A program made the position numbers and the translations under genes. A stretch of 64,000 nucleotides of DNA from Thermodesulfobacterium geofontis OPF15 (GTDB lineage: Bacteria; Desulfobacterota; Thermodesulfobacteria; Thermodesulfobacteriales; Thermodesulfobacteriaceae). How positions within the stretch are numbered: the first letter of the stretch is position 1; each line of letters opens with the position of its first letter. The stretch is from the NCBI RefSeq assembly GCF_000215975.1, contig NC_015682.1, forward strand, positions 992,001-1,056,000, given 5' to 3'. A model generated the notes under the pieces. The model was not told the origin of the DNA and did not search any database. It saw only the letters and a list, made by a program, of their open reading frames with translations. Positions 17,842 through 27,717 of this stretch are shown in pieces.

Positions 17842-20436
17842 TTATACCTTTAATAGCTTAGAAACAATAAGCTTTCTTATTTCTTCTATAACAATTAGTG
17901 CTATGGCAAAGGGTATTAAAATAAACCATACAGTTAATGGAATTGGATATGTTGAAAATATTTTGTTTCCAACTGGATGATAAACAATAAAAATCTGTAA
18001 AGCAATTTCAAAGAGTATTCCAACAAGCAGAAACTTATTTGAAAATATTCCTATGCTAAAAATTGATTCTGTGAAAGAACGTGAGGCAAAGCCATTTGCC
18101 ACCTGTGCAAGAACTATTCCTGTAAGGCATGCAGTTGTTGCCTGCATATAAAGAATGCTTTTTGCTGAAAGAGCAGAACCCCACTGCCATCCTCCTGTAT
18201 ATAGAACATAAAAGAATCCAAAAAGTCCTGCAGATGCCTCAATTGGTCCTAAAAATAAAAATACCCTTAAAAGAAGCTTTAAATTTAAAAGTCTTTCTTT
18301 ATGGCTTCTTGGTTGCTTTTTCATTACTTCTTTTGTTGGTTTTTCTGCTCCAAGTGCAAGTGCTGGAAATATATCTGTTCCGAGATCAATTGAAAGAATC
18401 TGCATAACTGTGAGAGGGAGAGGTATTCTAAAAATTGCATAAGCAATACATGGTAAAAGTTCAGCAACATTTGAGGTAAAAAAGTATGAGATAAACTTTC
18501 TTATATTTTCATAGATTGCTCTTCCTTCTTCAATTGCATTAACAATGGTTGCAAAATTATCATCAAGGAGTATTATTTCTGCAGATTCTTTTGCCACATC
18601 TGTTCCACTTCCCATAGCAATTCCTATATCTGCTTTTTTAAGGGCAGGTGCATCATTTACTCCATCTCCTGTAACAGCAACTCTTTCTCCCATTTCTTGT
18701 AAAAGGGTTACAATTCTTAATTTATCCTTTGGTGTCATTCTTGTAAAAATTACTTCTTTATGTGAAAGCCTTTCTTTAAGTTCTATATCACTAAGTTTAT
18801 GGAACTCCTCTCCCTCAATTATCATAGGATTTTCTCTAACCAGTCCTATTTCTTTTGCAATTGCAAGAGCTGTTCTACTTGCATCTCCTGTAATTAGAAT
18901 TATCTTTACTCCTGCTTCATGACATTTTTTAATAGCTTCTTTGACCTCAGGTCTTGGCGGGTCTTCAAGTCCAATAAGTCCAACAAATATCATGTCTTTT
19001 TCAGGCTCATCTTCTGAATAAGCAAAACATAGCACCCTTAATCCTTCATCCATTAGTGAATGGCTGGCATATTTGATTTTTTCTTTTATTTCTTCAGTAA
19101 GTTTAACCTTTTTTCCATTTATTTTTGCATATTTACACAAAGGTAAAACAGTCTCAATTGCACCCTTTGTAAGAGAAATCTTGGCTCCATCTATGAGATT
19201 AACAGTTGTCATTCTTTTTCTCTCAAAATCAAAAGGTATTTCTGATATTCTTTCTGATACAAAACCTCCAAAATTTTCTTTAACATATTTTAAAAGGGCA
19301 ACCTCAGTAGGATCACCTTTATATTGATTATCAGAAAATTTGGCATTATTACAAAGATAAGCAATTTTCATAAGCATATCAACTGAGGAAGTGTCAATTG
19401 TCCAGATTTTTTTAACTTCCATTTTATTTTGGGTAATTGTTCCGGTTTTATCAGTACATATAACTGTAATTGAGCCAAGAGCTTCAACAGAAGTAAGAGT
19501 TTTTATAAGTGCTTTTCTTTTAAGCATTCTCTGACTTCCTATAGCAAGGGATAAAGTAACAGTTGGAAGCATTCCTTCAGGAACAAGGGCAACAATAACA
19601 CCAATTGCAAAAATAAAGTTTTCCCAGAAGCTTCTTCCAATTGCGTGTCCTACAAAGAAAAAAATTAAGCCGATCAGTGTAGCGAATATAGCTATAAACT
19701 TTGATGTTCTTGCAATCTCCTTTTGAAGAGGAGTAGCTTCAGCTTGAACAGTTTCTGTAAGATGGGCAATTCTTCCGAATTCTGTTGTCATTCCTGTTGC
19801 AAATACAACCGCTTTCCCGCTTCCTGAAACTACAGTTGCACCTGCAAAAGCGATATTATTGCTTTCAATTATTTCACCTTTAAAGGGTTCGCAAGTTAAA
19901 ATAATAGGAATAGATTCACCTGTAAGTGGTGCATTATTAACTGTAAGAAAGTTTGACTCAATAACCCTTGCATCTGCTGGAATTTTATCCCCTTCGGAGA
20001 GAATAATTAAATCTCCAGGAACAATTTCTCTTGCTGGAATCTCTTTTTGTATTCCATTCCGTATTACCTTTACATAAAAGGGAAGCATTTGCCTTAGTTT
20101 TTCAATTGCTTTTTCAGCTTTATATTCCTGCACAAAGGCAAAAATTGCATTTATACAAATAACTCCTATTATAGCAAATCCAAGATGCCTCATTCCTTCA
20201 CCTGGATGAATATAATCAGAAATAAAAGCTAAAGCTGAAGCAAGCCATAGAATAATTGCAAGGAAATGGGTAAACTGACGTAGAAATTTTAAAACAAAAG
20301 AAGTTTTTCGAATTTCTTTGATTTCGTTATAACCAAAATAAAGAAGCCTTCGCTGTGCCTCCTCATCTTTAAGCCCAGCCTCAGATGTATCAAGTAACTT
20401 AAAAATCTCTTCCTTAGTAACTTCTGTTATTCTCAT
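17842..20436 (-). CDS. P-type cation-transporting ATPase (P2 type)
   Basis: Ion-pumping ATPase of 864 residues. In order it has an N-terminal cation-ATPase domain (1-70), the A domain with the TGES loop (APLTGESIPI), the membrane motif VALVPEGMLPTVTLSLAIG, the phosphorylation site ICTDKTGTITQNKM, and the hinge TGDGVNDAPALKKADIGIAMGSG, followed by six C-terminal helices. The P-E-G-M/L membrane motif and the domain order place it among P2 (Ca2+/Na+/H+-type) pumps, not heavy-metal pumps, which carry CPx motifs. The exact ion is not decidable here. Its start overlaps the upstream stress-protein gene by four bases. Confidence 0.92.
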   Translation of the reverse strand: MRITEVTKEEIFKLLDTSEAGLKDEEAQRRLLYFGYNEIKEIRKTSFVLKFLRQFTHFLAIILWLASALAFISDYIHPGEGMRHLGFAIIGVICINAIFAFVQEYKAEKAIEKLRQMLPFYVKVIRNGIQKEIPAREIVPGDLIILSEGDKIPADARVIESNFLTVNNAPLTGESIPIILTCEPFKGEIIESNNIAFAGATVVSGSGKAVVFATGMTTEFGRIAHLTETVQAEATPLQKEIARTSKFIAIFATLIGLIFFFVGHAIGRSFWENFIFAIGVIVALVPEGMLPTVTLSLAIGSQRMLKRKALIKTLTSVEALGSITVICTDKTGTITQNKMEVKKIWTIDTSSVDMLMKIAYLCNNAKFSDNQYKGDPTEVALLKYVKENFGGFVSERISEIPFDFERKRMTTVNLIDGAKISLTKGAIETVLPLCKYAKINGKKVKLTEEIKEKIKYASHSLMDEGLRVLCFAYSEDEPEKDMIFVGLIGLEDPPRPEVKEAIKKCHEAGVKIILITGDASRTALAIAKEIGLVRENPMIIEGEEFHKLSDIELKERLSHKEVIFTRMTPKDKLRIVTLLQEMGERVAVTGDGVNDAPALKKADIGIAMGSGTDVAKESAEIILLDDNFATIVNAIEEGRAIYENIRKFISYFFTSNVAELLPCIAYAIFRIPLPLTVMQILSIDLGTDIFPALALGAEKPTKEVMKKQPRSHKERLLNLKLLLRVFLFLGPIEASAGLFGFFYVLYTGGWQWGSALSAKSILYMQATTACLTGIVLAQVANGFASRSFTESIFSIGIFSNKFLLVGILFEIALQIFIVYHPVGNKIFSTYPIPLTVWFILIPFAIALIVIEEIRKLIVSKLLKV

Positions 20437-21158
20437 TTTCTGTGATATGGTTTAAATATAATTAAATTACAAGGTGGATTTTCAATTAATTTACTTACTA
20501 AATCAAGCTTGAAAATTCCCAAAAATTCTGTTTTTTTCTGCTCAACAGCAAGAAGCTCAATCTTTTTTGAAAGAGTTTGAAATATCAAGGTTTCATAAGA
20601 AAATTTTGGGAAAATTCTACTTTCAAACTTTATTTCGTGCCTTTTTAAAGATGAAAAAATTTTTTCAATATTTTCGCCTTTTCCAAAATAATTTATAAAG
20701 ACCTTTGCATGAAAAATTTTTGAAAGATTTATTATAAAATCTGTTTTTTCTTTTAAATAATTTAAATCCCCTTTCAGAATAAAAAGAATTCTTTTAGGAG
20801 ATATTTTCCCCACGTTGATGATTTTTATTATGACTACTGAACAAGGAAGTTTTAAGGTTTTTTTAAAATCATCTGAGGGTAAAAAGGCAAGGTCGATTTT
20901 TTCTTTTAATATAATATCTTTTAACTCTTTAAGCCTTTCACCTTCTTTTATAATGCATTCAGCTTTGAGATGGTTTTTTTCTGCTTCCAGAAAAATTCTT
21001 TTTAATATAGTAGAAATCTTTTCAAACTTTATTCCCTTTTTATGAATAAAAAAGAAGCAAAGTGAAGCATTATTGAGCTTTGCAAATTTTAAAGCATAAC
21101 GAGCAAATATTTCAGCAGTAACAATTTCATTAATTTCTACAAGAACCTTTTTATACAC
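20433..21158 (-). CDS. Universal-stress-protein-like protein
   Basis: A 241-residue protein resembling two weak UspA halves. The first half has YKKVLVEINEIVTAEIFARYALKFAKLNNASLCFFFIHKKG followed by LKDIILKEKIDLAFLPSDDF, the strand-helix plan of the family. The Gly-rich ATP loop (G-x2-G-x9-G) is not obvious, so it may not bind ATP. I chose the GTG at 21158. The open frame extends to a TTG at 21197, but that TTG is the promoter -35 TTGACA itself. The leader from the predicted start site is about four bases, so the mRNA is leaderless or nearly so. It shares a transcript with the P-type ATPase, a recurrent USP-pump pairing. Confidence 0.7.
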   Translation of the reverse strand: MYKKVLVEINEIVTAEIFARYALKFAKLNNASLCFFFIHKKGIKFEKISTILKRIFLEAEKNHLKAECIIKEGERLKELKDIILKEKIDLAFLPSDDFKKTLKLPCSVVIIKIINVGKISPKRILFILKGDLNYLKEKTDFIINLSKIFHAKVFINYFGKGENIEKIFSSLKRHEIKFESRIFPKFSYETLIFQTLSKKIELLAVEQKKTEFLGIFKLDLVSKLIENPPCNLIIFKPYHRK

Positions 21159-21168
21159 GGTTATAAAC

Positions 21169-21197
21169 AATATAATTTGACAAAAAAGTTTTGTCAA
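21169..21197 (-). promoter_or_regulatory. Consensus sigma70 promoter of the usp-ATPase operon
   Basis: On the minus strand, TTGACA (21197-21192), a 17-bp spacer, and TATATT (21174-21169) form one of the best consensus matches in the window. It shows that the in-frame TTG at 21197 is not a start codon. Confidence 0.8.
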
Positions 21198-21198
21198 A
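21176..21198. promoter_or_regulatory. Palindromic operator over the usp-ATPase promoter
   Basis: The inverted repeat TTTGACAAAA-N3-TTTTGTCAAA covers the -35 box and most of the spacer. A dimeric repressor bound here would block the promoter. The regulator is unknown. Confidence 0.6.
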
Positions 21199-21304
21199 AT
21201 AAATATTTTTATTTTATAAAAGTAAGGCTTTTAATTGAAGATGGTAAAAAAACAAAAGAAGATTATATTTAAAATAAAAAAATTAATAAAAATGGTGATT
21301 GAGG

Positions 21305-23200
21305 ATGAAGTTTTTAGAGAGTTTTGATGTAATTGTAATTGGGGCGGGGCATGCTGGAATTGAGGCATCTTTAGCAGCAAGCAGAATGGGATGTAAAACC
21401 CTTCTTGTTACTATAAATCTTGAACGTATAGGAGCTATGAGCTGTAATCCTTCCATTGGTGGAATAGGGAAGGGACATCTTGTGAAAGAAATAGACGCCC
21501 TTGGTGGAGAGATGGCATTAGCTATAGATGAAACAGGAATTCAGTTTAGAAAACTTAATACTAAAAAAGGCCCCGCAGTAAGAGCAACCCGTGCTCAGGC
21601 AGATAGATTTAAATATCAAGAAAGAATGAAAAGGGTTTTAGAAAGAACACCCAATCTCTATATTAAACAGGCTTTAGTAACGGGACTTTTAATAAAAGAT
21701 AAAAGGGTAATAGGTATTGAAACAAAGGCAGGAGAACAATTTGGAGCCAAAGCTGTAATTATTGCTCCAGGAACATTTTTACATGGGCTTATCCATATAG
21801 GTTTAGAGAGTTTTCCTGCAGGAAGATTGGGAGATCCTCCCTCTAATAGACTTCCTGAACATTTAAAAGAACTTGGCTTTGAAATGGGAAGATTTAAAAC
21901 CGGAACCTGCCCAAGACTTGACGGAAGAACTATAGATTATAGTAGACTTGAAATACAATGGGGCGATTTTCCACCTCCGCTATTTTCTTTTAAAAACAAA
22001 GGCAAAAGACCCCCTTTACCACAAGTTCCTTGTTTTATAACCTACACTACAGAGAAAACTCACGAAATCATTAGAAATGCCTTAGATAGATCTCCTCTTT
22101 TTACAGGGAAAATCAAAGGAAGAGGAGTTAGGTATTGTCCCTCTATTGAAGATAAAGTTTTTAGATTTCCTGATAAAGAAAGACATCAAGTTTTTCTTGA
22201 ACCAGAAGGACTTGATACAGTAGAGGTTTATCCTAATGGAATAAGTACAAGTCTTCCTATTGATGTGCAGTGGGAAATGGTAAGAAGTATCCCAGGTTTA
22301 GAAAAGGCAGAAATTTTAAGACCAGGTTATGGAATAGAGCATGATTATGTGATTCCAACCCAATTAAAACATACTTTAGAAACAAAATTAATTTCAGGTT
22401 TATTTTTAGCAGGACAGATAAATGGAACTACAGGATACGAAGAAGCAGCAGCCCAAGGACTTATAGCAGGAATTAACGCAGCTCTTTATGTGAAAGAAGA
22501 AGAACCTCTTATCATTGATAGATCTCAAGCTTATATAGGGGTTCTTATAGATGATTTAGTAACTAAAGGAACAGATGAGCCTTATAGAATGTTTACTTCC
22601 CGTGCAGAATATAGGCTCCTTTTGAGAGAAGATAATGCAGATTTGAGACTAACTGAAATTGGAAGAAAAATAGGTTTGGTTGACGATGAAAGATGGGAGC
22701 TATATTTAGATAAAAAAGAAAAAATAAAAAGAGCGATGGAATTTTTAAAAGAAACAAAAATTTCTCCAGATCGTGTTAATGGCTATCTTGAAAGCATAGG
22801 TTCAACTCCTCTAAAATCAAGTATAAGACTTTATGAACTTTTAAGAAGACCTGAAGTAGAGATAAATGTTCTTTCAGAATTAATACCAGATTTAAAAAAA
22901 TTCCCAGAAGATGTTTTATCAGAAATAGAAACAGAAATAAAATATAGTGGATATATTGAAAAGCAACTTAGAGAAATTGAGAAGTTTAAAAAACTTGAAA
23001 ATATGAAACTTCCTGAAGATCTCAATTATTTTGAAATCCCAGGGCTTTCTAATGAAATGAAAGAAAAATTTAGCAAAATAAGACCAACCTCAATAGGTCA
23101 AGCTTTGAGAATTCCTGGTGTTACACCTGCAGCAATCTCAGCTATCCAAATTTATTTGAAAAAACGCTCATCATCTAATGTTATTTCTCAAGATTTCTAA
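21305..23200 (+). CDS. mnmG: tRNA uridine-5-carboxymethylaminomethyl modification enzyme MnmG
   Basis: FAD enzyme that, with MnmE, modifies the wobble uridine of several tRNAs. The 631 residues begin with the dinucleotide-binding motif [19 protein letters not shown], then [42 protein letters not shown], and [17 protein letters not shown]. The C-terminal helical domain carries [19 protein letters not shown]. The ATG at 21305 is favoured over the TTG at 21299, because GGTGAT lies five bases before the ATG. mnmE is not in the window. Confidence 0.96.
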   Translation: MKFLESFDVIVIGAGHAGIEASLAASRMGCKTLLVTINLERIGAMSCNPSIGGIGKGHLVKEIDALGGEMALAIDETGIQFRKLNTKKGPAVRATRAQADRFKYQERMKRVLERTPNLYIKQALVTGLLIKDKRVIGIETKAGEQFGAKAVIIAPGTFLHGLIHIGLESFPAGRLGDPPSNRLPEHLKELGFEMGRFKTGTCPRLDGRTIDYSRLEIQWGDFPPPLFSFKNKGKRPPLPQVPCFITYTTEKTHEIIRNALDRSPLFTGKIKGRGVRYCPSIEDKVFRFPDKERHQVFLEPEGLDTVEVYPNGISTSLPIDVQWEMVRSIPGLEKAEILRPGYGIEHDYVIPTQLKHTLETKLISGLFLAGQINGTTGYEEAAAQGLIAGINAALYVKEEEPLIIDRSQAYIGVLIDDLVTKGTDEPYRMFTSRAEYRLLLREDNADLRLTEIGRKIGLVDDERWELYLDKKEKIKRAMEFLKETKISPDRVNGYLESIGSTPLKSSIRLYELLRRPEVEINVLSELIPDLKKFPEDVLSEIETEIKYSGYIEKQLREIEKFKKLENMKLPEDLNYFEIPGLSNEMKEKFSKIRPTSIGQALRIPGVTPAAISAIQIYLKKRSSSNVISQDF

Positions 23201-23236
23201 ATAGTTTTAAAAAATTCTTTAAAGGAGGTTTTAAAA

Positions 23237-23959
23237 GTGGGACTAAAAGAAACCCAGGCTTATCAGTTTTTAAAATTCACTAATTTATCTTTAAAAAATC
23301 TTGGGATTAGGGAAGCAGTAGTTCCTCCAGTTTCACCGTTTAAAGAATATCCTGATGCAAAAAAGATAAAACTTTTTATAGATGAATTTCCACCAACTCC
23401 CAATTTTTTTGAAATTTTATCAAAAAGAAGGAGTAAAAGAGGTTATAAAAGAGCTCCTTTATCTTTAAAGGAGATTTCTTTATTATGCTATTCTGCACAA
23501 GGAGTTACAGGTATTGCTGGACCTTACCTTTTAAGAACTGCACCTTCTGCAGGAGCTTTATATCCTATAGAAACTTATTTGGCAGTTAATTTTTCTTCTG
23601 AAATTGAACCAGGGATATACCACTTAGAAATAAGAGATTTTTCTTTAGCCCTTTTAAAAAAAGGATATATGGGAAAAATATTAAGTGAATTAGCTCTTGG
23701 ACAAGCATTTTTAGGGGGAGCAAGTGTGATTTTTATTTGGTCTGCAGTATTAAGTAGAACTATATCAAAATATGGAAGTAGAGGACTAAGATACATTTTT
23801 ATGGATGTAGCTCATATTTGTCAAAATGTACTTTTAGCAAGTGAAGCTCTTGGGCTAAAAGCTTGCCCTGTAGGTGCTTTTTTTGATGAAGAGTTGAATA
23901 AGTTTTTAGAATTAGATAATGGAGAAAGTGTAATTTATATGGCAACAGTTGGTAAATAA
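23237..23959 (+). CDS. SagB-type nitroreductase-fold oxidoreductase
   Basis: FMN-dependent enzyme of the SagB/ThcOx family, with 240 residues. Motifs are RRSKRGYKRAPLSLKEISLL (FMN phosphate contact), SAGALYPIETYL, and the C-terminal IFMDVAHICQNVLLASEALGL. Family members oxidise azolines in peptide natural products, but most stand-alone genomic copies like this one have no known substrate. No YcaO or precursor peptide gene is nearby, so a peptide-maturation role is not supported. A GTG start follows SD AAAGGAGG. Confidence 0.88.
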   Translation: MGLKETQAYQFLKFTNLSLKNLGIREAVVPPVSPFKEYPDAKKIKLFIDEFPPTPNFFEILSKRRSKRGYKRAPLSLKEISLLCYSAQGVTGIAGPYLLRTAPSAGALYPIETYLAVNFSSEIEPGIYHLEIRDFSLALLKKGYMGKILSELALGQAFLGGASVIFIWSAVLSRTISKYGSRGLRYIFMDVAHICQNVLLASEALGLKACPVGAFFDEELNKFLELDNGESVIYMATVGK

Positions 23960-23961
23960 TT

Positions 23962-24717
23962 TTAATCTAAGAAAAATTTCTTTTTAGCTTTTTCTTTTTG
24001 GTATTTTTTCCAGGGTTTTTCCTTTTTCTTCCCTTGAGTAATTTTTCTAAAGGGAAGTTTGCTTTCTTCTTTTTCACTTTCTATTTTTGAAATTTGTGCT
24101 TTAAAAGGAATAATAAGGGATGGTCTTGAGGGTAATTCCTGTTTAGGACCGTATTTTCTAAGAAATTTTTGATCAATAGGAGGACCTTTTAGGGCTTCAT
24201 AATTTATTTTATCTACTAAAAAAATTTTTTCTCCAAAAACAAAAACATTAATATCAGAAGGGAAAAATTTAGGAAAAGCTTCTAAAAGGATACAACCTTT
24301 TACTTTTGCCCAATTTTCTGCTAATTCTTTATCAGTAAAAAGAGGTATAAGAGAATATATAGGTTCCCATAGCCCTTCTATAGAAATTTTAATCCATAAC
24401 TTGGGCTTGACAAATGTCCAAAGTGTAGTAAATTTTTTAATTTGTAAATTTTCAATTTTTTGGGGAGGTGAGTAATAAAGGAGTTTTGGTTTAACTAAAT
24501 TGAAATTTTGCGAAATTTCGAAAAAATCTCTATAATAATAAGAAAAAAATTGTTTTAAAATTTTTAATTTTACTTTTTTAAATTTTTTAGTAAAAATTAG
24601 AACTTGAAAAATTTCTTTGATTTTAAAAAATCCATTATTATCAGGTATTAAACCAAATTCTTCAGGATGATGTGCTAAAATATAATTTAAAAATTTAAAA
24701 AGCAAATTATTTATCAT
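23962..24717 (-). CDS. KptA/Tpt1-like protein, degenerate
   Basis: A 251-residue, very Lys- and Phe-rich protein. The start (FKFLNYILAHHPEEFGLIPD, then NNGFFKIKEI) closely resembles the N-terminal winged-helix opening of RNA 2'-phosphotransferase KptA/Tpt1, whose usual form is L-x-x-x-L-R-H-x-P-E-x-x-G-L. The family's catalytic Arg is Ala here, and I cannot find the downstream His-Gly/Arg motifs. The remaining 150 residues include LLEAFPKFFPSDINVFVFGEKI and a basic tail. It may be a diverged or inactive paralogue. Confidence in the homology is moderate. Confidence 0.55.
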   Translation of the reverse strand: MINNLLFKFLNYILAHHPEEFGLIPDNNGFFKIKEIFQVLIFTKKFKKVKLKILKQFFSYYYRDFFEISQNFNLVKPKLLYYSPPQKIENLQIKKFTTLWTFVKPKLWIKISIEGLWEPIYSLIPLFTDKELAENWAKVKGCILLEAFPKFFPSDINVFVFGEKIFLVDKINYEALKGPPIDQKFLRKYGPKQELPSRPSLIIPFKAQISKIESEKEESKLPFRKITQGKKKEKPWKKYQKEKAKKKFFLD

Positions 24718-24822
24718 TGAATATATAATATAAATGAATTATTTTTTAATAAGCTATTTAAGAAAAGCTAATTCAATACTATAGCATAAAATTTATTAAA
24801 AGGTAAGGGGTGATAAAATAAT

Positions 24823-26151
24823 ATGGCTTCAAAAGATTTACATGAAAAAATTGTAGAGCTTGGCAAATCTGGGCAACTTACTTATGATCTATTGAATAGT
24901 ATATTACCAGAAGAATATAATGATCCCGATAAAATGGAAGAAATTTTTGATCTTCTTGAATCTTATGGAATAGAATTAAAAGAGCTTGATCCTTATGAAA
25001 GAGAGGAATTAATAGAAAAAAAGGTTCAAGATAAAATAAAAGAATTATCCATCTTTGTAGAAGGGGAGCTCGAAGAAGAGGAAACTATTTCTGAACCAGG
25101 AAGTGAGGAGCTATTGTCTATTTATCTAAAAGAAATGGGAAAATATGAGCTTCTAACACCAGAAAAAGAAGAAGAATTATCAAGGCAAATAAGAGAAGGT
25201 TTTGAAAAAATAATTGAGCTTATAGAAAATACAAAAATTTCTTTAAAAGAAATAAAAGAACTTAAAGAAACTATAAAAGAATGGAAAAGAAGAGATCCTA
25301 ATTTAAAGCCCAAGAAAAGTTATGTGAATTATCTTGAAAATACTATAAAAGCTTGTGAAGAAAAATATAAAAACTTAAATAAAAAAAGTATTATAAACTT
25401 CTGTGAAGAAATTAAAAAATATATTGCTCAAATTGAAAAGGCAAAAGATGAAATGGTAAAAGCTAATCTAAGGTTAGTAGTTTCTATAGCTAAAAAATAT
25501 ATAAGACAAGGTCTGCCTTTAGCAGACTTAATTCAAGAAGGAAATCTTGGTCTTATGAGAGCAGTTTATAGATTTGATTATAGAAAAGGAAACAAATTTA
25601 GCACCTATGCTTCTTGGTGGATAAGACAATCTATTACCAGAGCAATACTTGATAAAACTCGTACCATAAGATTACCTGTACATTTCTTAGAATTGAGAAA
25701 TCATGTATTTAAGGTATTTTATGAACTCTCCAAAGAATTGGGAAGAGAGCCAACTCCTGAAGAACTTGCCCAAAGAACTGGTGTACCCTATGAAAAAATT
25801 TTGACAATTTTTGAAACCTCAAAAGAACCTGTTTCTTTAGAGACTCCTATCGGAGATGAGGATAGCACACTTGGTAATTTTATAGAAAATAAAAAGAGTC
25901 CTTCTCCCTATGAAACAGCCAGGAAAAAAGATGTATCTGAAAAATTAAAGAAATTTTTAGCTACCCTTTCTCCAAGAGAAGAAAAAATAATTCGTATGAG
26001 ATTTGGTTTAGGAGAATATGGAGGATATACTTTAGAAGAAATTGGATATATGTTTAAGGTTTCAAGAGAGAGAATAAGACAGATTGAAAAGAAGGCTCTT
26101 GCTAAAATGAGACAACTTGTTCAAAAAGAGAAATTTGATCTTAGAGATTAA
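24823..26151 (+). CDS. rpoD: Primary RNA polymerase sigma factor
   Basis: Sigma70 of 442 residues, short for RpoD because the non-conserved insert after region 1.2 is small. An N-terminal region 1.1-like segment (1-60) precedes region 1.2 (ELLSIYLKEMGKYELLTPEK). Region 2 has NLRLVVSIAKKYIRQGLPLA and LADLIQEGNLGLMRAVYRFD, with FSTYASWWIRQSITRAI for -10 recognition and melting. Region 4 has LSPREEKIIRMRFGLGEYGG and RERIRQIEKKALAKMR for the -35. The start ATG has SD GGGGTGAT. It overlaps the convergent helicase gene by 11 bp. Confidence 0.96.
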   Translation: MASKDLHEKIVELGKSGQLTYDLLNSILPEEYNDPDKMEEIFDLLESYGIELKELDPYEREELIEKKVQDKIKELSIFVEGELEEEETISEPGSEELLSIYLKEMGKYELLTPEKEEELSRQIREGFEKIIELIENTKISLKEIKELKETIKEWKRRDPNLKPKKSYVNYLENTIKACEEKYKNLNKKSIINFCEEIKKYIAQIEKAKDEMVKANLRLVVSIAKKYIRQGLPLADLIQEGNLGLMRAVYRFDYRKGNKFSTYASWWIRQSITRAILDKTRTIRLPVHFLELRNHVFKVFYELSKELGREPTPEELAQRTGVPYEKILTIFETSKEPVSLETPIGDEDSTLGNFIENKKSPSPYETARKKDVSEKLKKFLATLSPREEKIIRMRFGLGEYGGYTLEEIGYMFKVSRERIRQIEKKALAKMRQLVQKEKFDLRD

Positions 26152-27637
26152 AAAGTCCTGACTGCTTTGGTTTTTTAGGTTTAGGAGAAAAGGTTTTTAA
26201 GGGGAAATTTTTAAAATAGGAAGAAACTCCTTTATTTAAAGTAAAATTAAAAACTTTCCTTTCTCTTACCGAGGTAAAGAAAAATCCATTTTTTGCTCTG
26301 GTAAGAGAAACATAAATAAGTCTTTTTTCTTCATCTTCCGAAGTGTCTTCAAATAATTTTAAAGGTATTAATCCATCTTCTGCACCTACTAAAATTACAT
26401 ATTCAGCTTCTAGTCCTTTAGATGCATGAATAGAAAGGAAATTAACTCCTTCCTTGTAAGGATTTATAAAATCAGAAGGTTCAAGAATTTTAAGATAACT
26501 TATAAATTTTTCTTTATCTTCAGAAGCTAAGGCCCAAAGGTTTTCTAAAAAATTCCTTATTTCTGGGTCACAGTTTTCGATAAGTTTATCTATTGGAAAT
26601 GCACTTTTCTCCAAAAGATTTAAAAACTCAGTAATTTTTTCAAAGCAATTAAAGGCGTCTTCTTCTACAACATTTATAGGGATTCCCTCTTTTAAAAATT
26701 TATTTTTTAAAGAAGAAAACACATTTTTAATTCTTGAAAGAATAAAAATATCCTTTGGAGATGTAGATCTATATTTCTGATTCTCCAATTGAAGCCCACC
26801 TAAAAGATTTTTAACCAGATTAACAAGGTAATCTTCTTCTTCGAAAGTGTTGGGGAATATGAACCCTTGAATTGTTCCATTTTCTTTTAAACTTTTGTAA
26901 GGAGGAACCTTCCAAGGTGCAGTTTTAAAGTTTTCAGCATATTTTAAAATCCTTTCAGGGCATCTAAAACTTAAAGTTAGATTAAATACCTTTATATGAG
27001 GTTTGAAATTATGCCAGAAGGTATAAATTTTTTCTAAATTTACTCCTCTAAAGCCATAAATAGATTGATTGGGATCGCCGAATAACAAAAAATTAGCCTT
27101 TTGAAAAGGTTTTAAAAATTCCAATATATCTGGTGAAAGATCTTGGAATTCGTCTATTATAATATAGTAGTTCTTAAAGTCAGGTAAATTAATTTTAGAG
27201 ACCTCATAAAGTAAAAGTTCAAAATCAAGTAAATTTTTTGATCTAAGATATTTAAAATACATTTCTTTGTATTTCTCATTTCTTAAAGGATTTTTAATTT
27301 TGGGGAAAAGTTTTTTTAAAATCATAGTTTTTTCTTTTTCTGAAATTAAAGGAGGCTCCTTATTGAAGTAATCTCTCCAAAGATCATAGGCAAGTCCGTG
27401 AAAGGTATCAATTTTTATAAAACTAAGCTTTTCTTTCTTTAAACGAGCTTTTAATTCCTGAGAAGTTTTGAGAGAAAAAGTCAAAACTAAAATCTTTTCA
27501 GGAGGATTATTTTCTAAAAGATATTTAATTTTATTAATAAGAGTATAAGTTTTTCCTGTCCCTGGTCCAGCAATAACTATCAAATCTCCTTCTTGGGAAA
27601 GAATTTTCTTTTGTTCTTCAGTAAGGTTTTCAAACAT
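26141..27637 (-). CDS. Compact UvrD/Rep-family DNA helicase
   Basis: SF1A 3'-5' helicase of 498 residues, well below the 650-720 usual for UvrD/Rep/PcrA. Motifs in order are Q-motif region NLTEEQKKILS, Walker A VIAGPGTGKTYTLINKI, Walker B IIDEFQDLSPDIL, motif III LLFGDPNQSIYGFRG, motif IV FRCPERIL, motif V SIHASKGLEAEYVILVG and motif VI LIYVSLTRAKNGFFF. All catalytic motifs are present, so the shortening lies in the 1B/2B subdomains. It is likely a functional repair or accessory helicase whose exact role is not assignable. Confidence 0.88.
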   Translation of the reverse strand: MFENLTEEQKKILSQEGDLIVIAGPGTGKTYTLINKIKYLLENNPPEKILVLTFSLKTSQELKARLKKEKLSFIKIDTFHGLAYDLWRDYFNKEPPLISEKEKTMILKKLFPKIKNPLRNEKYKEMYFKYLRSKNLLDFELLLYEVSKINLPDFKNYYIIIDEFQDLSPDILEFLKPFQKANFLLFGDPNQSIYGFRGVNLEKIYTFWHNFKPHIKVFNLTLSFRCPERILKYAENFKTAPWKVPPYKSLKENGTIQGFIFPNTFEEEDYLVNLVKNLLGGLQLENQKYRSTSPKDIFILSRIKNVFSSLKNKFLKEGIPINVVEEDAFNCFEKITEFLNLLEKSAFPIDKLIENCDPEIRNFLENLWALASEDKEKFISYLKILEPSDFINPYKEGVNFLSIHASKGLEAEYVILVGAEDGLIPLKLFEDTSEDEEKRLIYVSLTRAKNGFFFTSVRERKVFNFTLNKGVSSYFKNFPLKTFSPKPKKPKQSGLFNL

Positions 27638-27665
27638 TTTTTAGTAATTAAAAATCTTTAAAAGC

Positions 27666-27693
27666 TTGTTTTTTTAAGATTATTTTATATAAT
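27666..27693 (+). promoter_or_regulatory. Candidate promoter of the STT3 gene
   Basis: TTGTTT (27666-27671), a 16-bp spacer, and a perfect TATAAT (27688-27693). The start site would be about 18 bases before the ATG at 27718. Confidence 0.5.
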
Positions 27694-27717
27694 CTTCAAT
27701 TTAAATTAAGATTGGAA

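Noticed and set aside
21159-21197. N-terminal extension of the universal stress protein from a TTG at 21197
   Set aside because: That TTG is the first triplet of the -35 box TTGACA, so it lies upstream of the transcription start.
23237-23959. SagB-like gene as part of a peptide antibiotic cluster
   Set aside because: No YcaO, cyclodehydratase or precursor peptide gene is nearby. Neighbours are mnmG and a KptA-like gene.
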